37,559 nt of DNA from Eubacterium sp. (GTDB lineage: Bacteria; Bacillota; Clostridia; Lachnospirales; Lachnospiraceae), in contig JAGBBZ010000031.1 in the NCBI GenBank assembly GCA_017938215.1, positions 1-37,559 on the forward strand. Direction: 5' to 3'. The notes beneath the pieces are model-generated. The model was not told where the DNA came from. It ran no database searches and saw only the letters and a program-made list of their open reading frames with translations. Below are positions 15,466 to 23,396 of the stretch, in pieces; positions within the stretch are counted from its first letter, which is position 1, and every line of letters begins with the position of its first letter. The position numbers and the translations under genes are program-made.

Positions 15466-16545
15466 TCATACCTTCACAAATTCCAGATAATCGGCATGTA
15501 ATTTCCCACGTACAATCTCATCTTGCAAATCTTGTCTTCCCGTGTATAGGAATATGGTTTCTGCTAGAAATTCCCCTTCATACTGAGCTTCATACATATC
15601 CTCTAGTGTTGTGTCTATCGCTATATGATTGGATTGGAAGACCTTTGTAAACAACGTAAAGATGTCTTCCTCTTCGCGAATCAACATACGTTCCGCACAC
15701 CCTTGCTCAGCATCTTTCCAAATTACATAAAACATTTTTCCCTGTAAAACCATTTGTACCGAGAGATAATACAACATCTCAATCAATGTCTCGATTCGAT
15801 TCGGATCATCGTTTTTTGATATATCAAAAAAAATCGCCGTATCACAAGCAATTGAAAACCCAAAATCCTGCACCATAAGTGTGTTGTGCTTCGCAGAGAA
15901 CTTCCAATTAATTCGATTCAATTTATCCCCTGGTTTGTATAAACGAATGTCGAACAATTCTGACGGATCGTTTCCTGCTTTCATCCTCGAAAATCGGTCA
16001 CTTTCTCCCTCTCGTTCTTCAGATGAAAGGTCAGGACAAATCGGATATTCTTTGTACTCCGGCATAATCAAAAAAGATAGAATTTCCTCGGAAGATGTCC
16101 GATGTCGCAACAATGAAAATCCGCTATATACGATTACCTCCGCCACGTACATTTCATTCATTCCACTATACCGAGGCTGATACTCAAAAATCACTTCCGT
16201 GTCATTTGCCTCAAGCACAACACGTTTTCTAATTTCCTCAATATCTTGTCCCATTCCACTACGAATCTTCAAGCATATTTCCGCCACTGAACCACAACTT
16301 AGTTTTGATGGATTGCTTACTAGCACAGTAATCTTGGCTTCTTCACCTCGTGCAATCGTCAAAATCTCTTCTCCAAAATATGCTCGAATCCGCTTTCTCA
16401 TCGCCAACCATGTAACAAACGAATACAATAGCGGGACAATCGCCACCATAAACAGCACGACTACCCCGCTCTCTTTGATATACATAACAGAAAATATCAC
16501 AAGGGCAATGAGCGTTGCCATATAAATCAACCAATTACGAACCAT
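15466..16545 (-). CDS. DUF58-domain membrane protein
   Basis: A 359-residue protein with two membrane helices near the N terminus (about 3-45) and the DUF58 signature FDIRLYKPGDKLNRINWK, followed by HNTLMVQDF and IACDTAIFFDISKN; the fold is related to von Willebrand factor A. DUF58 proteins are partners of MoxR ATPases and TgpA transglutaminases in envelope-related modules. The ATG at 16545 lies four bases after the MoxR stop, whose end carries the GGGGTGAG ribosome-binding site. Seven bases separate it from the transglutaminase gene. Specific function not established. Confidence 0.9.
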   Translation of the reverse strand: MVRNWLIYMATLIALVIFSVMYIKESGVVVLFMVAIVPLLYSFVTWLAMRKRIRAYFGEEILTIARGEEAKITVLVSNPSKLSCGSVAEICLKIRSGMGQDIEEIRKRVVLEANDTEVIFEYQPRYSGMNEMYVAEVIVYSGFSLLRHRTSSEEILSFLIMPEYKEYPICPDLSSEEREGESDRFSRMKAGNDPSELFDIRLYKPGDKLNRINWKFSAKHNTLMVQDFGFSIACDTAIFFDISKNDDPNRIETLIEMLYYLSVQMVLQGKMFYVIWKDAEQGCAERMLIREEEDIFTLFTKVFQSNHIAIDTTLEDMYEAQYEGEFLAETIFLYTGRQDLQDEIVRGKLHADYLEFVKV

Positions 16546-16549
16546 GCTC

Positions 16550-17476
16550 TCACCCCTGCTTTACTTGGCATCGTTCCAAAATGTCACGAATCACTTCGTC
16601 TTTCTCATGCTTCTCAACTTTGGCCTTAGCTGTAAGATAAATGCGATGCTTCGCAATATAAGGAAACGCTTTTCTTACATCTTCCGGAAACACACAACTT
16701 CGTTCATTCATAAATGCCAACGCCTTACTTAATTCCATTAAAGCAATGGTTCCACGCGGACTCATTCCCATTTGTAAAAATTGATGCACTCGCGTGTGTT
16801 CAGAGAGTGATACTATGTAATCATAAATATCTTCATCAATATGAACCTTTTTTATCTGCTCCTGCATACGAAGTAGCTCATCCCGTGTAACAACTTGTAC
16901 CACTTGATCCGCCGGATTGATTCCTTGACGCTCCTTCAACACCATGATTTCTTCGCTATGAGATGGGTACCCCAAAGTCAAACAAATCATAAAACGATCC
17001 ACCTGTGAATCTGGAAGAAGCTGTGTTCCAACAGAACCAACTGGATTCTGTGTGGCAATTACTACAAATGGCTTTGGCGCTGGTGTTGTAATTCCCTCTA
17101 CGGTCACTCGTTTCTCTTCCATTACCTCTAAAAGCGCAGATTGCGTTTTGGAGGAAGCACGGTTAATCTCATCCGCCAAAAAAAGATTACATAGGATAAC
17201 TCCTGACTGGTATTCTTTCCTTCCATCCGGACGTATCATATTAAAACCAACCACATCTGCCGGAAGTACATCCGACGTAAATTGCATACGATTTGCCTCC
17301 ATCTCCATCGCCTTTGAAAATGCCATGGCAAGGCTAGTTTTACCCACTCCAGGAATATCATCTAACAGTATATGTCCTTCTGCCAAAATGGCAGCTAATA
17401 TGATTTCTTTTTCATTTTCCTTTCCTTTAATGACTTTTCCAACTTCGTGTAAAATATCTTCTAGCTGCTTTTGCAT
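16550..17476 (-). CDS. MoxR-family AAA+ ATPase
   Basis: A 308-residue ATPase of normal MoxR length. Walker A is LLDDIPGVGKTSLAMAF (about 37-53), Walker B LFLADEINRAS (98-107), sensor 1 in VIATQNPVGSVGTQLLPDSQ, and arginine-finger/sensor 2 features in MGMSPRGTIALMELSKAL. MoxR proteins act as chaperone-like factors in assembly or activation of partner proteins, commonly those with von Willebrand-type folds such as the DUF58 protein encoded next. Starts 15 bp after ung. Confidence 0.94.
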   Translation of the reverse strand: MQKQLEDILHEVGKVIKGKENEKEIILAAILAEGHILLDDIPGVGKTSLAMAFSKAMEMEANRMQFTSDVLPADVVGFNMIRPDGRKEYQSGVILCNLFLADEINRASSKTQSALLEVMEEKRVTVEGITTPAPKPFVVIATQNPVGSVGTQLLPDSQVDRFMICLTLGYPSHSEEIMVLKERQGINPADQVVQVVTRDELLRMQEQIKKVHIDEDIYDYIVSLSEHTRVHQFLQMGMSPRGTIALMELSKALAFMNERSCVFPEDVRKAFPYIAKHRIYLTAKAKVEKHEKDEVIRDILERCQVKQG

Positions 17477-17491
17477 ATCGTTTCCTTCCCT

Positions 17492-18166
17492 TTATATATT
17501 TGTTATCTGCCATTGAACCGGTTCGCTTCCGTTCTTAACCAAAAAATCATTTGCCTGACTAAATGGCTTGCTTCCAAAAAAGCCACGATACGCCGACAAT
17601 GGACTAGGATGAGGTGCTTTCAAAATCAAATGCTTCGGGTTCGTGAGCATACTCTCTTTTTGCTGTGCCGGTTTCCCCCAAAGAATAAACACCACTGGTC
17701 GCTCAATTTCATTTACTTTTCGAATCACCGCATCCGTAAACTGCTCCCAGCCAACGCCTCGATGCGACATCGGTTTATGAGCCTGAACAGTCAATACAGT
17801 ATTCAATAATAATACCCCTTGCTCTGCCCACTCATTTAAATATCCATGATTGGGAATTGAACATCCGATATCATCCTGTAACTCTTTGTATATATTCACC
17901 AATGATGGCGGCGCCTCTACTCCAGGTTTCACAGAAAAACAAAGACCGTGTGCCTGTCCCGGATTGTGATATGGATCCTGTCCCAGAATCACCACTTTTA
18001 CCTTCTCCAATGGAGTAAGGTGAAAAGCGTTAAAAATATCTCCTGACTTCGGGTAAATCGTTTCCTTACTATATTCCTCCCGGATGTAGTTGAAAAGTTT
18101 TTTATAATAATCCTTCGTAAACTCTTCTGACAACGCCTGTTCCCATTGTCCCGTCAAACCAGCCAT
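17492..18166 (-). CDS. ung: Uracil-DNA glycosylase
   Basis: A 224-residue family 1 UDG. The water-activating motif GQDPYHNPGQAHGLCFSV (D64), LLLNTVLTVQAHKPMSH, and the C-terminal HPSPLSAYRGFFGSKPFS leucine-loop motif are intact. It removes uracil from DNA and starts base excision repair. The ATG at 18166 has GGAGG eight bases before it; the longer frame would need a TTG inside that region. It sits 16 bp after hisF, an unrelated pathway, so shared transcription is simple operon packing. Confidence 0.96.
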   Translation of the reverse strand: MAGLTGQWEQALSEEFTKDYYKKLFNYIREEYSKETIYPKSGDIFNAFHLTPLEKVKVVILGQDPYHNPGQAHGLCFSVKPGVEAPPSLVNIYKELQDDIGCSIPNHGYLNEWAEQGVLLLNTVLTVQAHKPMSHRGVGWEQFTDAVIRKVNEIERPVVFILWGKPAQQKESMLTNPKHLILKAPHPSPLSAYRGFFGSKPFSQANDFLVKNGSEPVQWQITNI

Positions 18167-18182
18167 CTTGCTTTCCTCCAAA

Positions 18183-18944
18183 TCACATTCTAATGCTGAT
18201 GCCTTGCTCCGCCAAATATTGCTTTAATTCTGGGATTGGCAATTCATTGAAGTGGAACAGAGATGCTGCCAATACCGCATCTGCCTTTCCTTCCGTTAAA
18301 GCATCATAGAAATGCGCTTTCGTTCCTGCTCCACCTGAAGCAATAACTGGTATGGATACATTTTCTGATACGGTTCTTGTCAATTCAATATCATAACCAT
18401 CTTTGGTTCCATCGCAATCCATACTTGTAAGAAGAATCTCTCCCGCTCCAAGTCGTTCTGCCTCCATGGCCCATTCCACAGCATCAATTCCCATATCTAC
18501 ACGACCACCGTTTTTGTAAATCGTCCATCCCGAACCATCGGAACGCTTTTTTGCGTCAATCGCCACAACAACACATTGACTTCCAAATTTATCCGCCGCT
18601 TCGTTAACCAATGTTGGGTTTAATATCGCAGCCGAATTCACAGCCACTTTATCTGCCCCCTCGCGAAGAATCATTTTAAAATCATCTATGGTACGGATTC
18701 CACCACCTACCGTAAATGGAATAAACACGGTCTCGGCTACCTGACGAACCATATTCACTTTAATATCACGCGCATCACTAGAAGCTGTAATATCCAGAAA
18801 TACAAGTTCATCCGCTCCCGCTTTATCATAAGCTGCCGCCACAGATACAGGATCCCCTGCATCTCGTAAATTGACAAAATTAACTCCTTTTACCACTCTG
18901 CCTGCATTAACATCCAGACAAGGAATTACACGTTTTGTAAACAT
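18183..18944 (-). CDS. hisF: Imidazole glycerol phosphate synthase, cyclase subunit
   Basis: A 253-residue (beta-alpha)8 barrel of standard HisF length. The catalytic aspartates are D11 (VIPCLDV) and D130 (VVAIDAK), and the phosphate-binding loops TVGGGIRT and ASGGAGT are present. With ammonia from HisH it closes the imidazole ring, yielding IGP and AICAR in histidine synthesis. The start at 18944 ([12 protein letters not shown]) was preferred to 18965 because the family begins there and GGTGA lies just upstream. Follows hisH by 24 bp. Other his genes are not in the window. Confidence 0.96.
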   Translation of the reverse strand: MFTKRVIPCLDVNAGRVVKGVNFVNLRDAGDPVSVAAAYDKAGADELVFLDITASSDARDIKVNMVRQVAETVFIPFTVGGGIRTIDDFKMILREGADKVAVNSAAILNPTLVNEAADKFGSQCVVVAIDAKKRSDGSGWTIYKNGGRVDMGIDAVEWAMEAERLGAGEILLTSMDCDGTKDGYDIELTRTVSENVSIPVIASGGAGTKAHFYDALTEGKADAVLAASLFHFNELPIPELKQYLAEQGISIRM

Positions 18945-18968
18945 TTCTGTCACCATTCCTTTCAAGAC

Positions 18969-19574
18969 TTATAATTCGATAAAATTCTTTAGTATACGAA
19001 GCCCAATCTCTCCACTTTTTTCCGGATGAAATTGTGTCGCAAACACATTGTCTCGCTCTGCTGCTGCATGAATGTTTACAACGTAATCCGTCGTCGCTGC
19101 CACATCTTCTTCCCTCTCTGCTTGGAGGTAATATGAATGGACAAAATATACATAGGAACCATCTTCAATCCCTTGAAACAATCGGGACTCCGGATTGATC
19201 CGAATGGAATTCCATCCCATATGTGGAATCTTAAAGCCTTCTTTGTCTGGAATTCGAACAATCTTTCCTGGCAAAAGCGAAAGACCTTTCACTCCATCGC
19301 ATTCCTCACTACTGTCGAAAAACAACTGAAGCCCCAGACATATTCCAAGAATCGGGGTTCCTTTCGCCGCAATTTCACGCAACACATCTACTAGACCGTG
19401 CTGTGTCATTTTCCCCATCGCATCCCCATATGCTCCAACTCCTGGAACAATCACTTTATCTGCTTTCATCAAAAGTTCTTTGTCACGAGTAACTACTGGT
19501 TCTTCCGAAAGAAACTGCAATGCCTTCTCCACACTTTTTATGTTCCCTGCATCATAATCTACGATAGCAATCAT
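18969..19574 (-). CDS. hisH: Imidazole glycerol phosphate synthase, glutaminase subunit
   Basis: A 201-residue class I glutamine amidotransferase. The nucleophile is C79 in ILGICLGLQLFF, with H183 and E185 in QFHPEKSGEIG. The oxyanion region is VPGVGAYGDAM. It supplies ammonia to HisF, encoded next. The ATG is five bases after AGGAGG. It begins 29 bp after the acidic membrane protein gene. Confidence 0.96.
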   Translation of the reverse strand: MIAIVDYDAGNIKSVEKALQFLSEEPVVTRDKELLMKADKVIVPGVGAYGDAMGKMTQHGLVDVLREIAAKGTPILGICLGLQLFFDSSEECDGVKGLSLLPGKIVRIPDKEGFKIPHMGWNSIRINPESRLFQGIEDGSYVYFVHSYYLQAEREEDVAATTDYVVNIHAAAERDNVFATQFHPEKSGEIGLRILKNFIEL

Positions 19575-19603
19575 TTTGTCCTCCTAACTAACATTTACAA
19601 TCT

Positions 19604-21190
19604 TTATTCTTCAACGGCTGCCGCTCGCACTCGACGAACAATCTCCTCCAACCGCTTTGTATATTCCGCCTGATCCTCCAATGTCAAGATTTCACGCGCC
19701 TGGGTCTCACTTAAACCATAATCATTGTAAAGGCTTGCTGCAATCTGACTTTCCAGTCCATTCAATGCCCCCATCGCACCCAATGTATCAGCCTGTCCTT
19801 TATGTATATCATAGTATCGAATCCCCTTCATCAGAGAATCCAATGCCTCCAAATGCATCTCCAGCTTCGTATAGTTGTTATACGACTTCAATTCTTTTTG
19901 CATCTGAGAGCACATACGAATCCGATCATATAATTCCTGATCCTCTTCCTTTAATTCCACAGCACTTATCGCATCATAAGCCTGTAAAAACTCACCACTT
20001 GCAAAGTAATTCTCTGCATCTTTCAATGAACTTGCACGATGAAGTAACTGTGAACCAAACACAGTAAACAACCCTATGGTAAGGAAAAAAATCAAAACGA
20101 TGGTTGTACCAATCGGATTCAACTTTCCTACTACTTCCTGGGCCTCCTCTTCTGCAAGTTCTGCCTTACGGCGTTTCTTCTCTTCCTTCTTTTCAGCCTT
20201 TGCTCGGGCCTGCTCTGCTTTCAGAATCTTCTTACGTTCTTTTTCCTCCTGAGCCAGCTTTTCTTTTTCCTCTTTACTAATCTCAGCTTGTTTTCTTTTT
20301 TCTTCGCGCTCAGCTGCTTTTTTCTCTTTTGCTTCAAGCTCGGCCTGACGTTCATTTTCTTCCTCTTCTGCCGTCTGTTCCGTCACAATATTACCGAAAA
20401 TACGTTTAAAGAAACTTTCTTTCTGCGGTTTCTCATCCACAGATTTATCCGACAAATCCGTGACGGGAATGGATGAAACTCCAACTGTCGGATCATCTTC
20501 CATGAATTCAGCCATTTCATCCAACGAAAAAATATCTACACCGGAATCCATTTCCACTGACTCATCTTCATTTTCGCTATACGCCACTGCGGAAAGAGCA
20601 TCTTGAAATATATCATCCATATCCACTGTTTCCTGAGAAGTTTCAGGCTCTTCCAACGCAACGCTTTCCTCCATCACTTCTGGCACTTCATCTTCTGCTG
20701 ATGTTCCATCCGTTTCTAGTACCATATCAAGTTCTGGCATCGTATCTTCTTCGGAATTCACTTCTGGGATTTCCTCTTCTGGGATTTCCTCTTCTAACAT
20801 TTCTTCTGGTTCGATTTCTGGCATCACGTCCATATCCAACATCGTTTCTTCATCCAGTTCAAACTCTGGTTCTGGTTCTGGTTCTGGTTCCGGTTCTGGC
20901 TCTAACATCATCTCGATTTCCGGTTCCTCTTCTTCAACTGGATCCGCAGGCATATCCGCTAAAAGTTCAAACAACTCTTCCATATCCGCATCTGTACTTT
21001 CTGACATACCAATTGCCTCTTCGGAATCTGGCAAATCATTTAATATCGCCAACGCATCATCCAACGTAATATCCTCTGCCGCATCTGCCATAGAGCGTTC
21101 CGGTTTACTAGATGTATCCTCCCAATCCGGCGCCACCGTATTCAGCAATTGATCCAGATAGGATTCCCCCTCTTTTCCTTCCTTTGCCAT
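19604..21190 (-). CDS. Acidic coiled-coil single-pass membrane protein of unknown function
   Basis: A 528-residue protein with three parts. Residues 1-250 are highly acidic and low in complexity, with a Glu-Pro run near 100-112 (EPEPEPEPEPEPEFELDEE) and repeated EEEIPEEEIPE. Residues about 255-350 are a charged coiled coil rich in K and E. A single membrane helix (about 355-377, TTIVLIFFLTIGLFTVFGSQLL) leads to a C-terminal domain of about 145 residues outside the membrane, with helical YNDYGLSETQAREIL-type repeats. There is no signal peptide, so the acidic part is cytoplasmic. No known family recognised. It heads the ten-gene run ending at 9788 and starts 31 bp after a terminator. Confidence 0.75.
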   Translation of the reverse strand: MAKEGKEGESYLDQLLNTVAPDWEDTSSKPERSMADAAEDITLDDALAILNDLPDSEEAIGMSESTDADMEELFELLADMPADPVEEEEPEIEMMLEPEPEPEPEPEPEFELDEETMLDMDVMPEIEPEEMLEEEIPEEEIPEVNSEEDTMPELDMVLETDGTSAEDEVPEVMEESVALEEPETSQETVDMDDIFQDALSAVAYSENEDESVEMDSGVDIFSLDEMAEFMEDDPTVGVSSIPVTDLSDKSVDEKPQKESFFKRIFGNIVTEQTAEEEENERQAELEAKEKKAAEREEKRKQAEISKEEKEKLAQEEKERKKILKAEQARAKAEKKEEKKRRKAELAEEEAQEVVGKLNPIGTTIVLIFFLTIGLFTVFGSQLLHRASSLKDAENYFASGEFLQAYDAISAVELKEEDQELYDRIRMCSQMQKELKSYNNYTKLEMHLEALDSLMKGIRYYDIHKGQADTLGAMGALNGLESQIAASLYNDYGLSETQAREILTLEDQAEYTKRLEEIVRRVRAAAVEE

Positions 21191-21220
21191 ACTGCTCTTC
21201 CTCCGTTTCTTCTTATTCTC

Positions 21221-21259
21221 GAAAAAAGTTGCGTCCGCCTAAAAACAAACGCAACTTTT
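21221..21259 (-). terminator. Intrinsic terminator after cheV
   Basis: AAAAGTTGCGT (21224-21234) pairs with ACGCAACTTTT (21249-21259); on the minus strand the stem ends in TTTTTTC. It lies 15 bp after the cheV stop and only 31 bp before the next start codon, so the promoter of the downstream unit must overlap the hairpin or transcription depends on read-through. Confidence 0.8.
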
Positions 21260-21274
21260 CAATCATATCCGATG

Positions 21275-22198
21275 TTACTTCAACAACAAATCTAACTGTC
21301 TCACAAGCTTTCCAATTTCAGGTTTTGACAGCTGTGCGTCCACTCCTAATGCTTCTCCTTTTCGTTTCATCTCATCATTTACTAATGAGGAGAAAATCAC
21401 GACGGGAAGTCCTTCAAATCTTGAGTCTGTTTTGATCAGCTTTGTCAAACGATGTCCATCCATCTGTGGCATCTCGATATCTGTAATCACACACGAGATG
21501 TCCGTTCCCACTTTTCCGCCTTCGCTTATCATTCGGTCAAGTGTACTCCATGCTTCCTGACCATTTGAAGTAGGAATCAAATGCGTGTATCCTGCACGTG
21601 TCAAGCACTTTTTAAGCATCTCCAACAAAAGTGGGGAATCCTCTGCAAGAAGAATCGTGCAATCACTTCGTGAGCGCTCTCCCATGGCGTCAATCTCTGA
21701 CAACTTTAATCCTGTTTCCGGATTAATCTCCGACACAATTTTCTCAAAATCCAGTACTATAATAATTTTTCCATCTAATTTTACAATTCCAGTAGCTACA
21801 CTTTTCCCAGTTCCGCCAATCGTAGAATCTGGTTTTGCAACATCCTCCCAAGACACTCGATGTATTCCCAAAACTTTCTGTACATGAAATGCCGTATGAA
21901 GGCGGTTGAAATTTGTGATTACGTACATATCCTGACTCGTATCTTCTGAACCTGGCAATCCCAACGCTCTCCCAAGATCAATTACTGTGATCAACATATC
22001 ACGCGGCATGAAAATACCTTCAATATGCGGATGTGCATTCGGTACCGGAGTCGGTACTTGATATGGGCAAAGTTCACGAATCTTCGCAACATTTATTCCA
22101 TAATGCTGACCTCCCACTACAAACTCGAGCAACTCAAGTTCATTTGTACCGCTCTCTAACAAAATCCCACTATCACGGGTAGTTACATCTCCAGCCAT
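21275..22198 (-). CDS. cheV: Chemotaxis coupling protein CheV (CheW-like plus receiver)
   Basis: A 307-residue protein. Residues 20-165 are a CheW-like domain (LELLEFVVGGQHYGINVAKI, PNAHPHIEGIFMPRDMLITV, KIIIVLDFEKIV). Residues 180-305 are a receiver with the acidic pair in LLAEDSPLLL and the phospho-acceptor D240 in CVITDIEMPQMDG, and lysine in LSKPEIGKL. CheV couples chemoreceptors to CheA and takes part in adaptation through phosphorylation. The ATG at 22198 follows AAGGAGGAG. No other chemotaxis or flagellar gene is in the window. It is the last gene of the unit. Confidence 0.95.
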   Translation of the reverse strand: MAGDVTTRDSGILLESGTNELELLEFVVGGQHYGINVAKIRELCPYQVPTPVPNAHPHIEGIFMPRDMLITVIDLGRALGLPGSEDTSQDMYVITNFNRLHTAFHVQKVLGIHRVSWEDVAKPDSTIGGTGKSVATGIVKLDGKIIIVLDFEKIVSEINPETGLKLSEIDAMGERSRSDCTILLAEDSPLLLEMLKKCLTRAGYTHLIPTSNGQEAWSTLDRMISEGGKVGTDISCVITDIEMPQMDGHRLTKLIKTDSRFEGLPVVIFSSLVNDEMKRKGEALGVDAQLSKPEIGKLVRQLDLLLK

Positions 22199-22228
22199 TT
22201 TAATCTCCTCCTTTTTCACATCTTTTTT

Positions 22229-22597
22229 CTATTGCAAATCGTCAACCTCTCCCATGCCGTCCAAGTCCATCGTGTGAAGTGTACGAACCTTACGACGTTC
22301 ACTTTCTGAAGTCTCTAAAATGTACTCTTTGATTTCAGATGCATTTCGAATATGCGTCAACGTCAAATTCGAATCCGTCACATCGCCAGAATAGCAAATC
22401 ACTGTCCCCAGTTTAAATATGCGTTCCAACAAACTTCTCACTAATTTCACATCCTGAATCTTATACATCAACGTATCATCTTCTTCGATACGCAACAATC
22501 CTTTTTTTATATTAATCTTTTTTTCCATAATCGTATATGTTGTAAAGGATAATGGCAATCCAAAAAACAACGATCTTTTTCTTTCTTTGTACTCCAT
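22229..22597 (-). CDS. Bacterial PH-domain protein
   Basis: A 122-residue protein. The pattern FTTYTIMEKKINIKKGLLRI, EDDTLMYKIQDVKLVRSLLERIF and GTVICYSGDVTDSNLTLTHI is that of YdbS/YdbT-like bacterial PH (bPH_2) domains. No membrane segment is present, unlike most members, and the last 20 residues are hydrophilic. Start at 22597 is preferred because GGAG lies six bases before it; 22609 is the alternative. Function unknown; the position between a lipoprotein gene and cheV suggests the envelope or signalling. Confidence 0.7.
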   Translation of the reverse strand: MEYKERKRSLFFGLPLSFTTYTIMEKKINIKKGLLRIEEDDTLMYKIQDVKLVRSLLERIFKLGTVICYSGDVTDSNLTLTHIRNASEIKEYILETSESERRKVRTLHTMDLDGMGEVDDLQ

Positions 22598-22613
22598 AGC
22601 ATTCTCCATTTCA

Positions 22614-23333
22614 TTATTTACAAGTAATCGTGGACTCCTTTTTCTCTTTCTCATCACGCACGGTCAACACTGCCGAGGTAACTTTCTTTACCGAAGTCGG
22701 TATGTTATATACCAAGATAGCCTCTTCCGACGCGTTTCCACTCAACGTAGTTTTTAAATAATTTAATCCACCATTCTTTTGAATCACAATCGTCGGTTGA
22801 TACTCCTCCTCATTCAGAATGAGCGGGTACGCCAATTCATGTTTTTGTAAATTAATGGTCTTCTTTTTATTTGTCATGTTTTTCACTTGGAAGCGTGCCA
22901 CGAAAAACTGTTCCCCTTTTTTCGCTGTCATCTGAAATGCAGATAACTTTTTAGGATATTCACGCCCTACCACAAAAGACTGGTAGGAAACAGCAACTCC
23001 CTTCACCTTATACATATCATTCAACGAAACTTGCTGAAATTGTTCCTCTTCCTCTGAGTCTGCTGATGCATTTGCATTCGTCGTTTCCTCCAGTGTCGGT
23101 GCTGGAGTTGGTGCTGGTGTCACAAGCGCCGGCGCTACAGTAACAGTTGCCTCTGGCTCTTCAGGAACAAGTTTCCGTTCATAGCGATCTTCGTACTGTA
23201 GTAACAGCCCTGCAGAATACTCTGCAATCAAATCCTGCTCTTCTTCCGTCAAATCATGTGTTTTCGCACATCCACCAAGTGCCAATACACCAAAACAGAG
23301 ACAAAGTGAAAGAATTCTTTTTTTGTTTACCAT
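22614..23333 (-). CDS. Lipoprotein with C-terminal DUF4352-like domain
   Basis: A 239-residue lipoprotein. The signal peptide MVNKKRILSLCLCFGVLALGGC ends in a lipobox LGGC. A short helical part (LTEEEQDLIAEYSAGLLLQY) and a Pro/Thr linker lead to a beta-rich domain (AFQMTAKKGEQFFVARFQVKN and following) that looks like a DUF4352/telomeric-repeat-factor-like immunoglobulin fold. The ATG at 23333 follows GGAGGGGAAAG. It sits 63 bp after the histidine kinase gene and may be the sensor's envelope partner; this is inference from order only. Confidence 0.75.
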   Translation of the reverse strand: MVNKKRILSLCLCFGVLALGGCAKTHDLTEEEQDLIAEYSAGLLLQYEDRYERKLVPEEPEATVTVAPALVTPAPTPAPTLEETTNANASADSEEEEQFQQVSLNDMYKVKGVAVSYQSFVVGREYPKKLSAFQMTAKKGEQFFVARFQVKNMTNKKKTINLQKHELAYPLILNEEEYQPTIVIQKNGGLNYLKTTLSGNASEEAILVYNIPTSVKKVTSAVLTVRDEKEKKESTITCK

Positions 23334-23396
23334 CTTTCCCCTCCGCTCACAAAATTGATATAGAAATATTGTAACACACTCGCCCAAAAACTTCAA

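Noticed and set aside
18166-18181. TTG start extending ung by five residues
   Set aside because: The TTG lies in the ribosome-binding site of the ATG at 18166, which has ideal spacing.
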